Part shown: positions 8,134 to 16,994 of the stretch, in pieces
Layout: each line of letters begins with the position of its first letter
How positions within the stretch are numbered: position 1 is the first letter of the stretch
From: Bacteroidales bacterium
GTDB lineage: Bacteria > Bacteroidota > Bacteroidia > Bacteroidales > UBA7332
Length of the DNA: 64,000 nucleotides
Assembly: GCA_028687995.1 (NCBI GenBank)
Contig: JAQTZA010000013.1
Span: 42,501 to 106,500 of the forward strand
Direction: 5' to 3'
Position numbers and translations under genes: made by a program
Notes under the pieces: generated by a model
Databases searched by the model: none
What the model was told of the DNA's origin: nothing
Seen by the model: only the letters and a program-made list of their open reading frames with translations

Positions 8134-8868
8134 TTAGTTTCTTTGACGTACCACTTCATACATCAAAACACCCGCTGCCACAGACACATTCAACGATGCG
8201 ATTGTTCCAAACTGAGGAATGGATACTTCATCATCGCAAAATTGTAAATGTTCACGAGCTACACCTGTATCTTCTGCACCCATCACCAAGGCAAGAGGTC
8301 CATTGTAATCTGCTTTGGTGTAATTGATGGAGGCCTTCTCGGTGGCTGCAATCAACTTGCACCCACTGTTTTTAAGAAACTGAAGCGCTTCCGTAATCGA
8401 TCTTTCGCGACATACCGGAATGTGCAACAATGCACCAGCAGAAGTCTTCACTGCATCGCCACCTACTGTCACGCTACCACGTTCGGGGATAACAATTGCA
8501 TCCACTCCGGCACATTCACATGTGCGAGCAATGGCTCCAAAATTACGCACATCGGTAATACCATCGAGTACCACGATAAAGGGAGTTTTTCCCTCTTCGT
8601 AAAGCATTGGGATAATATTTTCGAGTCTGTCATACGTAATTGCCGAGAGAAATGCCAGCACACCTTGGTGATTCTTCATCGTGATTCGGTTAATCTTTTC
8701 CACCGGAACTCGCTGAACAACAATGCCTTTACCTCTTAGTACTTCAAATAATTCTTTCGACAAATCACTTTGCAAATCGCGTTTCACCAAAATCTTATCA
8801 ATCTCTTTCCCGGCTTCTATAGCCTCCATTACAGCACGCATGCCAAAAATCATTTCGTTTTTTTCCAT
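8134..8868 (-). CDS. rlmB: 23S rRNA 2'-O-methyltransferase RlmB (TrmH/SpoU family)
   Basis: A SPOUT-class methyltransferase of 244 residues that methylates a guanosine ribose in 23S rRNA (Gm2251 in E. coli). The N-terminal RNA-binding domain starts FGMRAVMEAIEAG. The trefoil-knot SAM-binding domain holds DGITDVRNFGAIARTC (motif 1, with the Asn-Arg pair), LVMGAEDTGV (motif 2) and IPQFGTIASLNVSVAAGVL (motif 3). All three motifs are intact. The assigned ATG lies inside the 3' end of recN (overlap of 19 nt); an internal ATG at 8853 is an alternative. The assignment as RlmB rather than another TrmH protein follows from length and motif pattern. Confidence 0.92.
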   Translation of the reverse strand: MEKNEMIFGMRAVMEAIEAGKEIDKILVKRDLQSDLSKELFEVLRGKGIVVQRVPVEKINRITMKNHQGVLAFLSAITYDRLENIIPMLYEEGKTPFIVVLDGITDVRNFGAIARTCECAGVDAIVIPERGSVTVGGDAVKTSAGALLHIPVCRERSITEALQFLKNSGCKLIAATEKASINYTKADYNGPLALVMGAEDTGVAREHLQFCDDEVSIPQFGTIASLNVSVAAGVLMYEVVRQRN

Positions 8869-10523
8869 TGATTTATTAATTCTTGCGCATTATTCAAAGC
8901 AGCTTGTGTAAGCTCTGCCCCACTCAACATGCGCGCGATTTCTACTGTTCTGTCCTGTTCTTTTATGGGGGTCAATCGGGTAGCTGTTGCCACCTCATTG
9001 TCCTCTTTGTACACCCGATAATGGTGATTTCCTTTCGAAGCAATTTGAGGTAAATGCGTGATGCTGACCACTTGCATATTCTGCGCCATTTCCCACATAA
9101 TCGCTCCCATCTTATCCGCAATTTCTCCTGAAACTCCTGTATCTATTTCATCAAAAATAATGGTGGGTAATGCACTTGCTCCGGCTATCATTGCTTTGAT
9201 ACAAAGCATCAAACGCGAAATTTCACCACCCGATGCTATTTCAGAAACGGGTTTAAGAGATGCGTTTTTATTAGCTGAAAATAAAATAGTTACGCCTTCT
9301 GAACCGTATTCATCCAACTGCTTTTTCGACTCGAATTCTGCCTCTATTTTCACGTTGGGCATTCCCAATGGAGATACCCGTTCGGTTAACTCATTCGCCA
9401 ATTTTGGAGCGGCTTGTTTACGCTTTTTCGTCAGTTGATTGGCTAGTTCCGATACCTTTTGCAATTGTTGCTCTACTTGCAAGGTCATCTTTTGCACCTC
9501 TTCATCCGACGAATCAATGGTTTGAATGCGCGCTTCGAATTGGTCTTGCAAATCGAGCAGTTCTTCTACGCTCTTCACCCGGTGCTTTTGCTGCAACGAA
9601 TAAATAGCACCCAACCGCTCTTCAACCTGAAGCAAACGCTCGGGATTGAATTCTACCTTCTCGATATCATCTTCAATCTCGGCATTCAGATCTTTCAAGT
9701 CAATGTAGTTCGATTCCAATCGTTTGAACATCTCTTCTCCGGCAGCATAGACCTTCGATACGCTACTCAACAGTTGAACGGCTTCTCTTAATCTACCTAT
9801 TGCTCCACTTTCATCATTGGATAGTAATGCATTTATTTTAAATAGATTACCTTTAATCTCTTCGGCGTGTGTGAGTGTATTTTGCTCGTGCTCCAGCTCC
9901 TCTTGTTCGCCGGAACGCAATCCTATTTCACTGATTTGATTGTATTGAAATCGCAGGTAATCCTCCTCTTTCTTTTCGGCATCAGCCTTCTCAATCAACT
10001 GTTTCAGATTGCTTTTGTACTGCTTATAGAGTTTAAATTCCGTCTGATAATTGAGCAACAGCTCTTTGTTATTGGCCATCAAATCGAGCACACGAAGCTG
10101 AAAATCGGCATCCGACAATAACAAATTCTGGTGTTGTGAATGAATATCAATCAACATCAAACCCAAATCTTTCAACTGAACCAGTGAGACCGGTGTATCG
10201 TTGATAAACGCCCTCGATTTTCCCGAAACCAATAATTCACGACGAAGAAGACAATTTTCGGTGTCGTATTCTATTTCGTTTTCCTCGAAAAAGGCAGCTA
10301 ATTTATAGGCAGAAATATCGAAACAACCCTCTATAATGCACTTGTTGGCACCATCCTTAATCGATTTGCTATCAAAGCGTTGACCCAAGATCAGAGAGAG
10401 TGCACCAAGAATGATTGATTTGCCGGCACCGGTTTCGCCCGTTATAACAGAAAAGCCGTCTTGAAAACTGACTTCAAGACGGTCTATCAATGCGTAATTT
10501 TGTATAAAAAGCGATTTTAACAT
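8850..10523 (-). CDS. recN: DNA repair ATPase RecN
   Basis: SMC-like ATPase of 557 residues that acts early in double-strand-break repair. The Walker A motif GETGAGKS is near residue 29, a long coiled-coil pair fills the middle (about residues 150-370), and the C-terminal half carries the ABC signature (ASGGEISRL) and Walker B (TIIFDEIDTGVSGE). The length is normal. It is preceded by porD with a gap of 8 nt and its end overlaps rlmB, so the three genes probably form one transcript. Expression under DNA damage cannot be judged; I see no LexA-type box nearby. Confidence 0.96.
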   Translation of the reverse strand: MLKSLFIQNYALIDRLEVSFQDGFSVITGETGAGKSIILGALSLILGQRFDSKSIKDGANKCIIEGCFDISAYKLAAFFEENEIEYDTENCLLRRELLVSGKSRAFINDTPVSLVQLKDLGLMLIDIHSQHQNLLLSDADFQLRVLDLMANNKELLLNYQTEFKLYKQYKSNLKQLIEKADAEKKEEDYLRFQYNQISEIGLRSGEQEELEHEQNTLTHAEEIKGNLFKINALLSNDESGAIGRLREAVQLLSSVSKVYAAGEEMFKRLESNYIDLKDLNAEIEDDIEKVEFNPERLLQVEERLGAIYSLQQKHRVKSVEELLDLQDQFEARIQTIDSSDEEVQKMTLQVEQQLQKVSELANQLTKKRKQAAPKLANELTERVSPLGMPNVKIEAEFESKKQLDEYGSEGVTILFSANKNASLKPVSEIASGGEISRLMLCIKAMIAGASALPTIIFDEIDTGVSGEIADKMGAIMWEMAQNMQVVSITHLPQIASKGNHHYRVYKEDNEVATATRLTPIKEQDRTVEIARMLSGAELTQAALNNAQELINQWKKTK

Positions 10524-10531
10524 AGAAAGTT

Positions 10532-11434
10532 TTAACGACGAATAGATTCGTAACGTCCTGTTTGAGCAGGAAATACATCAGATAAAATTTTATACACGGC
10601 TTCCTTTTCAGTCGGTGTTCCTTTCGAAAACACATCATTCAGTTCATCGAGTTTTGCATCCGAAAAAATGGTTAGCAAAACAGTCGTGGGACGTGCATCA
10701 TACACAGTTTTTAAAATTCCAAGCGACTCAGCAATCACCGACCGACCTTTGTCGGGATTAATGCTCATTTGATCGAGCCCCAATCGATGATATTGATAGA
10801 GCATAAGCCTGTAATCCTTTATTCCATCGTCTAAAAAAGCAGCTACAATTGCGGGTCTATTTTTCGGACTATCAAACGCTTGCCAACCAGTTTCCATATT
10901 CGATTGAGCCAGGTTCATGATCTGTTCGGCTCTCGTATAGAATGCTGTACCGCCCATTGGCGAAAAGCTATCGAAATCCATACCCAAAATAATATTGACA
11001 TAAAATGCCACGACAGCGGTCAGATTTCCTTCAAATTTGTTATCTGAAAGTTGTAACGGATCAAACTCTACATAATTAAAATCGAATGATACATCCCTGA
11101 AATTAAGCAATGTAGATGAATAAATCGAGTTGTAAATCGGCCTTCTAGATTGCACTTGCAGCTCTGCTTTATAGCGATTATTACCACTCTCTTCTTTGAT
11201 AGTAATCACAAAACTGCAATCTAATTTTTCAACTGGCGAGAATTGGGCATTTGTCCATTTTCGGTTATTCAAAAATTCAGTTAACGCCGTTTGCAGTGAA
11301 GTAAACACCTGCTTATTTGTTCCCTGAATTTGATCAGAATTGATTTGAACCCTGCAATTCAATTCCTGAGCTTCCATCGCAAAATAGGAAAGCAAGAAGA
11401 ATAGCAAGAATAATGTTCTATTTAACAACCTCAT
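10532..11434 (-). CDS. porD: Type IX secretion system protein PorD (DUF4835)
   Basis: About 300 residues, matching the DUF4835 family, named PorD for its link to the type IX secretion system (T9SS) of Bacteroidota. The N-terminus from the ATG at 11434 (MRLLNRTLFLLFFLLSYFAMEAQ) is a clear signal peptide; the earlier in-frame ATG at 11455 only adds seven residues. The mature protein is soluble-looking, so a periplasmic or outer-membrane-associated location is likely. It lies between coaBC and recN, a placement common in the phylum. The precise biochemical role is not known from the sequence. Its presence suggests, but does not prove, a functional T9SS elsewhere in the genome. Confidence 0.85.
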   Translation of the reverse strand: MRLLNRTLFLLFFLLSYFAMEAQELNCRVQINSDQIQGTNKQVFTSLQTALTEFLNNRKWTNAQFSPVEKLDCSFVITIKEESGNNRYKAELQVQSRRPIYNSIYSSTLLNFRDVSFDFNYVEFDPLQLSDNKFEGNLTAVVAFYVNIILGMDFDSFSPMGGTAFYTRAEQIMNLAQSNMETGWQAFDSPKNRPAIVAAFLDDGIKDYRLMLYQYHRLGLDQMSINPDKGRSVIAESLGILKTVYDARPTTVLLTIFSDAKLDELNDVFSKGTPTEKEAVYKILSDVFPAQTGRYESIRR

Positions 11435-11455
11435 ATTCAGTAATGTAAATCGCAA

Positions 11456-12661
11456 TTATTTATTAAAATGTTGAACTAATCGATCAATAATGTCTGAAGC
11501 CACAGCTTGTTTCGATTTCAATTCGAAATCTGAAATTTCGCCACTTTTCTCAATGATTGAAATTTGGTTGGTATCGTGACGAAAGCCTGCTCCTGTATTT
11601 TGCAACGAGTTTAAAACGATAAAATCAAGGTTTTTACGCTCTAATTTACTTTGAGCATTTGACTGTTCATCGTTAGTTTCGAGCGCAAAGCCTACCAAAA
11701 TCTGCTTTTCTCGTTTCGATTTGCCTAAGGTAGCTGCAATATCTTGTGTCGGTTTAAGTCGAATAACTAAATCGTCCTTTTCACGTTTGATCTTTTCGTG
11801 GCTTGAAGATTCTGGTGTAAAATCTGCCACTGCAGCGCAAAGAATAGCACTATCAGCCGTTTTAAAAGCATTAGTGGCAGCTTCAAACATCTCTTGAGCT
11901 GATTCCACGTCAATTCGTTGGATATTTGGTATTTGCGTCTCTAAATTAACTGGGCCACACACCAAAGTAACTTCTGCTCCACGTTTAGCACACTCTTCTG
12001 CCAGAGCAAATCCCATCTTTCCAGATGAATAATTACCTATAAAACGTACAGGATCTATCTTTTCGTAAGTCGGACCGGCAGTAATTACGATTTTTTTTCC
12101 AGTTAGCTCTTTTTTTATAGAAAAATAGTCCTCTAAAATAGCCACAATCTCCTCTGGTTCAGCCATTCTGCCCTTTCCTTCCAAACCACTTGCCAATTCA
12201 CCAATTCCAGGCTCAATTACGATATTCCCAAAAGAAGTAAGTGTTTGTATATTTTGTTGTGTAGTGGGATGAGCATACATGTCTAAATCCATTGTCGGGG
12301 CAAAAAAAACGGGGCAACGTGCTGATAAATAGGTCGTCAAGAGTAAATTATCCGCTACACCATTCGCCATTTTCGCCATTGTATTGGCAGTTGCTGGTGC
12401 CACAACATAAGCGTCTGCCCACAATCCCAATTTGACGTGACTATTCCACTCTCCATTGGTTGGATCAAAGAAATCGACCAATATCGGATTTTTGGAGAGT
12501 GTAGCAAGCGTCAAAGGCGTAATGAATTCCTTTGCCAAAGTTGTCATAATCACCTTTACTTCAGCACCTTGCTTCACTAACAAGCGCACCAATTGTGCAC
12601 ACTTATAAGCTGCAATTCCGCCTGAAATACCTAGGACAATTTTCTTGGATTTGAGAGTCAT
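11456..12661 (-). CDS. coaBC: Bifunctional phosphopantothenoylcysteine decarboxylase / phosphopantothenate-cysteine ligase
   Basis: Two coenzyme A biosynthesis steps in one 401-residue protein. The N-terminal CoaC flavoprotein domain starts KIVLGISGGIAAYKCAQL and has the substrate motif PTMDLDMY (PXMNXXMW-like). The C-terminal CoaB ligase domain begins near residue 185 with KIVITAGPTYEKIDPVRFIG, followed by NYSSGKMG and AAVADF. The frame extends to 12763, but the ATG at 12661 fits the family start and the extra 34 residues cover a terminator. It ends one base before the frame of porD, so coaBC, porD, recN and rlmB are probably co-transcribed. Confidence 0.95.
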   Translation of the reverse strand: MTLKSKKIVLGISGGIAAYKCAQLVRLLVKQGAEVKVIMTTLAKEFITPLTLATLSKNPILVDFFDPTNGEWNSHVKLGLWADAYVVAPATANTMAKMANGVADNLLLTTYLSARCPVFFAPTMDLDMYAHPTTQQNIQTLTSFGNIVIEPGIGELASGLEGKGRMAEPEEIVAILEDYFSIKKELTGKKIVITAGPTYEKIDPVRFIGNYSSGKMGFALAEECAKRGAEVTLVCGPVNLETQIPNIQRIDVESAQEMFEAATNAFKTADSAILCAAVADFTPESSSHEKIKREKDDLVIRLKPTQDIAATLGKSKREKQILVGFALETNDEQSNAQSKLERKNLDFIVLNSLQNTGAGFRHDTNQISIIEKSGEISDFELKSKQAVASDIIDRLVQHFNK

Positions 12662-12722
12662 ACTATAAAAAATTATTGCCGCGACAAGCTCACTTGATGA
12701 GATGTGACGGCTACTAATTTGT

Positions 12723-12762
12723 AAAAATAAATGGTCAACTCCTTTCAACAAAGAATTGACCA
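12723..12762 (-). terminator. Terminator between the DnaQ-like gene and coaBC
   Basis: On the minus strand TGGTCAATTC and GAGTTGACCA pair around a short loop and are followed by TTTATTTTT. This would end the dnaN/DnaQ-like transcript and leave coaBC with its own promoter. Confidence 0.6.
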
Positions 12763-12770
12763 AATCTATA

Positions 12771-13538
12771 TTAATGGTTTAATTCTCTGAGTTTTATATT
12801 CGTCAGAACTTTCTTGGTATGAAGTGTGAAATCACCTTTCATCATCCAACCATAATAACCAATATCTTCTTTTAAAACTTCTGTAACAGGTTTGCCTTTG
12901 TATTTTCCAAAATTGAAAACCTCTACTCCATTATCATCATAAATTATGCGTCCTGCAAAATCTACATTCTTTGTTTGAGTTGAGAATTCAGCCAAAAAAG
13001 ACATATCATTTTGCAAATTCGAATAACGATCGAGTTGCGCTTTTAGAATTTCATAAGTAGCACGCGTGTCCGCCTCTGCTGTATGTGCATTTTCCAACTC
13101 TTTGTCGCAAAAAAACTTCAACGCTGCCGCCAATGTTCGCTGCTCCATCTTGTGAAAAATCGTCTGCACATCTACCAATTTACGTTTGGTCATATCGATA
13201 TCGACATCTGCTCGCAAAAATTCTTCGGCCAACAGCGGAATATCGAAACGGTTTGAATTGTATCCAGCCAAATCGCAACCTTCCAAATCTCGCGCCAGCA
13301 CTTTTGCTATCTCTTTGAATTTCGGACAATTTGCAACCTTCTCATCAGTAATACCATGAATAGCTGTTGAACTTGGAGGAATCGGCATATCTGGATTGAC
13401 CAAAATCGTCTTCGTCTCCTCTTTTCCATTTGGATGAACCTTCAAATAACAGATTTCAACTATTCTGTCAGCTGCAGGATTGGTTCCAGTAGTTTCAAGA
13501 TCAAAAAAAACGATTGGATTCTTTAAATTTAACTGCAT
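12771..13538 (-). CDS. DnaQ-family 3'-5' exonuclease (DNA polymerase III epsilon-like)
   Basis: A 255-residue DEDDh exonuclease. Exo I is FFDLETTGTNP (Asp/Glu pair near residue 13), Exo II is the region AGYNSNRFDIPLL, and Exo III is HTAEADTRAT with the His and Asp. A further C-terminal domain (about residues 195-250, FGKYKGKPVTEV and YGWMMKGDF) is typical of exonuclease-X-like proteins with a small DUF3820-type tail. It is not fused to a polymerase, so it could be the proofreading subunit or a stand-alone repair exonuclease. Its position next to dnaN supports a replication or repair role. Confidence 0.88.
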   Translation of the reverse strand: MQLNLKNPIVFFDLETTGTNPAADRIVEICYLKVHPNGKEETKTILVNPDMPIPPSSTAIHGITDEKVANCPKFKEIAKVLARDLEGCDLAGYNSNRFDIPLLAEEFLRADVDIDMTKRKLVDVQTIFHKMEQRTLAAALKFFCDKELENAHTAEADTRATYEILKAQLDRYSNLQNDMSFLAEFSTQTKNVDFAGRIIYDDNGVEVFNFGKYKGKPVTEVLKEDIGYYGWMMKGDFTLHTKKVLTNIKLRELNH

Positions 13539-13584
13539 ATAATGTATTATAATGTATTCTGATATAGTCGATTACGACTTTCAA

Positions 13585-14709
13585 TTAGTCATTCAGCATC
13601 ATTGGCATCAACAGCATCAACAAGTCTTCATTTTCCTCTTGTTCCAAAGGAAGAACAATACCTGCACGTGATGGATCAGCCAACTCAAGAATCACTTCGG
13701 TAGAATTGATATTATTGAGAATGTCAACCAAAAAAGATGATTTAAATCCAATTTTAATTGCCATATCGCTATATTGACATGAAACTGCCTCTTCGGCTGA
13801 TGTTGAGAAATCGATATCTTGTGCGGTAATCATGATGCGATTGTCCTCCACTTGCAATTTAATCAAATTACTTCCTTGATTAGAAAAGTGAGACACTCGA
13901 CGCAATGCAGACATCAACTGTATGCGGTCAACCGTAATTCTGAATGGATTATTTTGAGGAATTACCGAGTTATAGTTAGGGAAACGACCCTCTATTAATC
14001 GGCAAATGATTTTATAATTGGCGAAAGTAAAATTCGCAATTCTGTCATCGAACGCAACCTCTACCGATCCTTGCTCTTTAGGCAAGATATTTTTCAACAT
14101 CGTAGCTGGTTTTTTGGGCAATATAAATGCTGCTTTAGTACCTGCTTTCACCGTTTCGTTACGGAAACGAACTAGTTTGTGACTATCAGACGAGACAAAC
14201 GTAATATCATCTTCGTTGATGTCGAAATAGATACCATTCATTACTGGACGAAGTTCATCGTCAGCTGTAGCAAAAATTGTACGATTAATACCGTTGAGCA
14301 ACGCCATCACTTCTACGTTGAATGAAGTATTATTTTCTCTCAAAACTGGACTTTGGGGATAGTCATCTCCTTGTTGTCCAATCAAATTGTATTTACCGTT
14401 CTGATAATTAATCAATATTTCGAGACTGCTATCATCGATATCGAAAGTTAGTGGTTGTTCTGGTAATTCTCGAATTGGATCAAGTAAATTTTTTGCAACA
14501 ATGGCAAAAACTCCATCCCCCTCTGAATCAGCCACTTGAAGCGATGTAATTAACGTAGTATCACCATCTGAAGCAGTCAGAGTAAGTTGACTACCAGTCA
14601 ATGAAAATAAGAAACTATCCAAAATTGGAATGGTGTTTTTAGAGTTAATCACTCGACCAATCGTCTGCAAATGTGCCAATAAATCTGTGCTGGATACTAC
14701 AAATTTCAT
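13585..14709 (-). CDS. dnaN: DNA polymerase III beta sliding clamp
   Basis: The ring-shaped processivity clamp for DNA polymerase III, 374 residues with the usual three-domain length. It opens MKFVVSSTDLLAHLQTIGRVI and has the typical RPVMNGIYFD and EGRFPNY segments. The C-terminal end PLEQEENEDLLMLLMPMML is the clamp's characteristic terminus (normally ending in MPMR or MPM). It is the first gene of its transcript, with a good promoter 70 nt upstream, and is followed 46 nt later by the DnaQ-like exonuclease. Confidence 0.97.
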   Translation of the reverse strand: MKFVVSSTDLLAHLQTIGRVINSKNTIPILDSFLFSLTGSQLTLTASDGDTTLITSLQVADSEGDGVFAIVAKNLLDPIRELPEQPLTFDIDDSSLEILINYQNGKYNLIGQQGDDYPQSPVLRENNTSFNVEVMALLNGINRTIFATADDELRPVMNGIYFDINEDDITFVSSDSHKLVRFRNETVKAGTKAAFILPKKPATMLKNILPKEQGSVEVAFDDRIANFTFANYKIICRLIEGRFPNYNSVIPQNNPFRITVDRIQLMSALRRVSHFSNQGSNLIKLQVEDNRIMITAQDIDFSTSAEEAVSCQYSDMAIKIGFKSSFLVDILNNINSTEVILELADPSRAGIVLPLEQEENEDLLMLLMPMMLND

Positions 14710-14771
14710 AATGATTAATTTTATTCAGTTGATATTGATTTTAGCTTTATTTCGTGCAATGTAAAGAATTG

Positions 14772-14802
14772 CAAACTTACATAAAAAATTCTCTCATTCC
14801 AA
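14772..14802 (-). promoter_or_regulatory. Bacteroidota-type promoter of dnaN
   Basis: On the minus strand a TTG at 14802-14800 is followed after exactly 20 nt by TAAGTTTG (14779-14772), matching the TTTG-N19/20-TAnnTTTG consensus of the phylum's primary sigma factor. Confidence 0.7.
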
Positions 14803-14870
14803 TCTATTAAATGCCAATTTACTCAAATAGAAGTGCAAAGTTCAAGATTTAAAGTTGATTCTTACCATTC

Positions 14871-14901
14871 TTGCTCCTTCTCTCAAAAACGATTACCTTT
14901 G
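14871..14901 (+). promoter_or_regulatory. Bacteroidota-type promoter of the TonB-dependent receptor gene
   Basis: A TTG at 14871-14873 and TACCTTTG at 14894-14901 are separated by 20 nt. This supports the ATG at 14941 as the true start, since the longer frame from 14833 would begin upstream of the promoter. Confidence 0.7.
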
Positions 14902-14940
14902 CATCGACAATTATTTATTATAAATCAAAATCAAATTTTT

Positions 14941-16917
14941 ATGAAAAATGGAAAAGTGAGTTCGTCAATTTGTTTCCGACGATGGACTCGAAAAAACTTT
15001 GCGGCTTTTGCGAATCTAGGCAAAGTAGTGAAAATCGGAGTGTTAGTAGCCGGTTTTTCAATGATTAATTCAACCATCGCTAAAGGTGAAAACACATTGG
15101 TGAAAGACTCTTTAAGCAGCGATCGTGAATTGGAATTGAAAGAGGTAACCGTAACGGGCAGTAAAGTTGAAAGCCTACAAGGTTTAACTACAACACAACA
15201 AGTTATCTCTAAACGCGACATCGAGCGATTACCCATCGTCGGTCTCGAAAGTGCACTAAAACAATCAACTGGCATCGATATTCGCGAACGCGGTACCCGA
15301 GGCGTCCAAGCCGATCTCTCTATTCGCGGTGGGTCATTCGACCAAAGCCTAATCTTTCTCAATGGTGTCAATTTTACCGATTCCCGCACCGGACACCAAA
15401 ACCTCTCCCTTCCTATCGACATTGAAATTGTTGACAAAATCAATTTACTTCACGGATTAACAACTCCTGGCGCTATAACCGGAGCAATCAATCTAATTAC
15501 AGCAACCTCTGAAAAGAGCTATCTGAATGCAGAAGTTTCTGCTGGACAATTTGGCTATCAATTGTATAGATTGAATGGAAATTATCATTTTGAAAGCACA
15601 AATTTATTTGCTGCAGTATCTCAGAAAAAATCTGATGGCTATGTAGCTAATACCGATTTTGAAACTACAAACGCATTTATACACATCAGGCACACTTGCC
15701 CTCGTTTAGGTCAATTCGACCTACAAACAGGATATCAAGTAAAAGCTTTTGGAGCCAATGCATTCTACACATTAGCATATCCTAACCAATACGAAAGAAC
15801 CCGTACCGCTATCGCATCATTGGGTTGGAATAAAATATTGGATAAAATAGTATTGACCTCTAATGTCAATTACAAGCGAGTATACGACAAGTTTCAAATG
15901 AAAGACATTAATAAAACGTTTTATCATCGAACAGACGATTATGGAGCGTCATTTTTAACCACCTATTACTCTTCTATCGGAAAAACATTCCTTGGAGCAG
16001 ACTACAAATTGAGTCATATATATAGTAACAATATTGGAGATTCTATCGCTTCACGCATTTCGGTTCCAGGTGAAACAAATGCATTTTATTATCTCGAGAA
16101 ACAACGAGAAACTGCAAATATATTCATCAAACAACGAGTGAATGTATCTGATTTGCAGGTTGAAGGGGATATTAATTATGCAATTACTTCGTTTGGCGAT
16201 GATATACTCTGGGGTTTAAATGCGAGTTATGAACTACTTTCGTGGTTGAATGTTACTGCCAATGCTAATCACAACATTCGTATTCCAACTTTTACCGATT
16301 TATATTACAAATCTGCCACCCAAATTAGCGATCCAAATTTGAAATTGGAGAACTCAACTTCATTTGATCTTGGATTAGATACAAAAATCGGAAATATAGA
16401 TGCTTCTGCATCTGTTTTTAGTCGTCGTATCAACGAAATGATAGATTGGGTGAAATATACTCCAACAGATAAATGGAGAGCCATTAATTATGCAGAAATG
16501 AACACGACTGGCATAGAAGCATCCGTATCTATCTCATTTGAGAAGTACATAAAAACCATTGCGTTGAATTACACACATTTAAACTCTGACAATCCGGCAG
16601 GAACTTGGATTTCAAAATACGCACTTTGTTATTTGAGGGATAAATTGGTCGCTTCTACTCAAATTGCAATAACTGATAAATTGATGTTAGGCATTGTGGG
16701 AACTTATTGGAACAGAAATGACAGCTTTTCGGAAGTAAGTGGAAGTCAATATAACTACCTATCTTATTTTACTCTTGATTCAAAGATCACTTGGAGTGAA
16801 AAACATTATACTTTGAAAATTGAAGGTAGTAATTTAACCAATACGAAATATTTCGATTTTGGAGGTTTGATACAACCAGGTACTTGGATTAACGGTGGTA
16901 TCATTTTCAAATTATAA
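14941..16917 (+). CDS. TonB-dependent outer-membrane receptor
   Basis: Outer-membrane active transporter of about 658 residues powered by TonB-ExbBD. A signal sequence runs to about residue 48 (VGVL-like hydrophobic core ending SMINSTIAKG). It is followed by the plug domain with LPIVGLESALKQSTGIDI and RGTRGVQADLSIRGGSFDQ, then a beta-barrel of about 500 residues ending in the barrel-type GGIIFKL. There is no carboxypeptidase-like leader domain and no SusD partner, so this is a siderophore/cobalamin-type receptor rather than a glycan receptor. The plug pattern is BtuB-like, but the substrate is not certain; no cobalamin riboswitch is seen upstream. It is transcribed alone and ends in a strong terminator. 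Confidence 0.9.
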   Translation: MKNGKVSSSICFRRWTRKNFAAFANLGKVVKIGVLVAGFSMINSTIAKGENTLVKDSLSSDRELELKEVTVTGSKVESLQGLTTTQQVISKRDIERLPIVGLESALKQSTGIDIRERGTRGVQADLSIRGGSFDQSLIFLNGVNFTDSRTGHQNLSLPIDIEIVDKINLLHGLTTPGAITGAINLITATSEKSYLNAEVSAGQFGYQLYRLNGNYHFESTNLFAAVSQKKSDGYVANTDFETTNAFIHIRHTCPRLGQFDLQTGYQVKAFGANAFYTLAYPNQYERTRTAIASLGWNKILDKIVLTSNVNYKRVYDKFQMKDINKTFYHRTDDYGASFLTTYYSSIGKTFLGADYKLSHIYSNNIGDSIASRISVPGETNAFYYLEKQRETANIFIKQRVNVSDLQVEGDINYAITSFGDDILWGLNASYELLSWLNVTANANHNIRIPTFTDLYYKSATQISDPNLKLENSTSFDLGLDTKIGNIDASASVFSRRINEMIDWVKYTPTDKWRAINYAEMNTTGIEASVSISFEKYIKTIALNYTHLNSDNPAGTWISKYALCYLRDKLVASTQIAITDKLMLGIVGTYWNRNDSFSEVSGSQYNYLSYFTLDSKITWSEKHYTLKIEGSNLTNTKYFDFGGLIQPGTWINGGIIFKL

Positions 16918-16934
16918 CACTAGATCCTAAACTT

Positions 16935-16973
16935 AAAAGAGCGAATTCATTGATTTCTGAATTCGCTCTTTTT
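16935..16973. terminator. Bidirectional terminator between the TonB receptor and sugar transferase genes
   Basis: AAAAGAGCGAATTCA and TGAATTCGCTCTTTTT form a perfect 15-bp stem around an 8-nt loop, with A and T tracts on the two sides. It serves both convergent genes. Confidence 0.85.
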
Positions 16974-16994
16974 GTATAAATAATTTTGGACTAA

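Noticed and set aside
14710..14940. Cobalamin riboswitch in front of the TonB receptor
   Set aside because: I looked for the conserved GCCACTG-type box and the leader length needed; neither is present in the 230-nt spacer.
14931..15443. A 170-codon open frame antisense to the TonB receptor
   Set aside because: No ribosome-binding or promoter signal and complete overlap with the conserved plug domain of the receptor.
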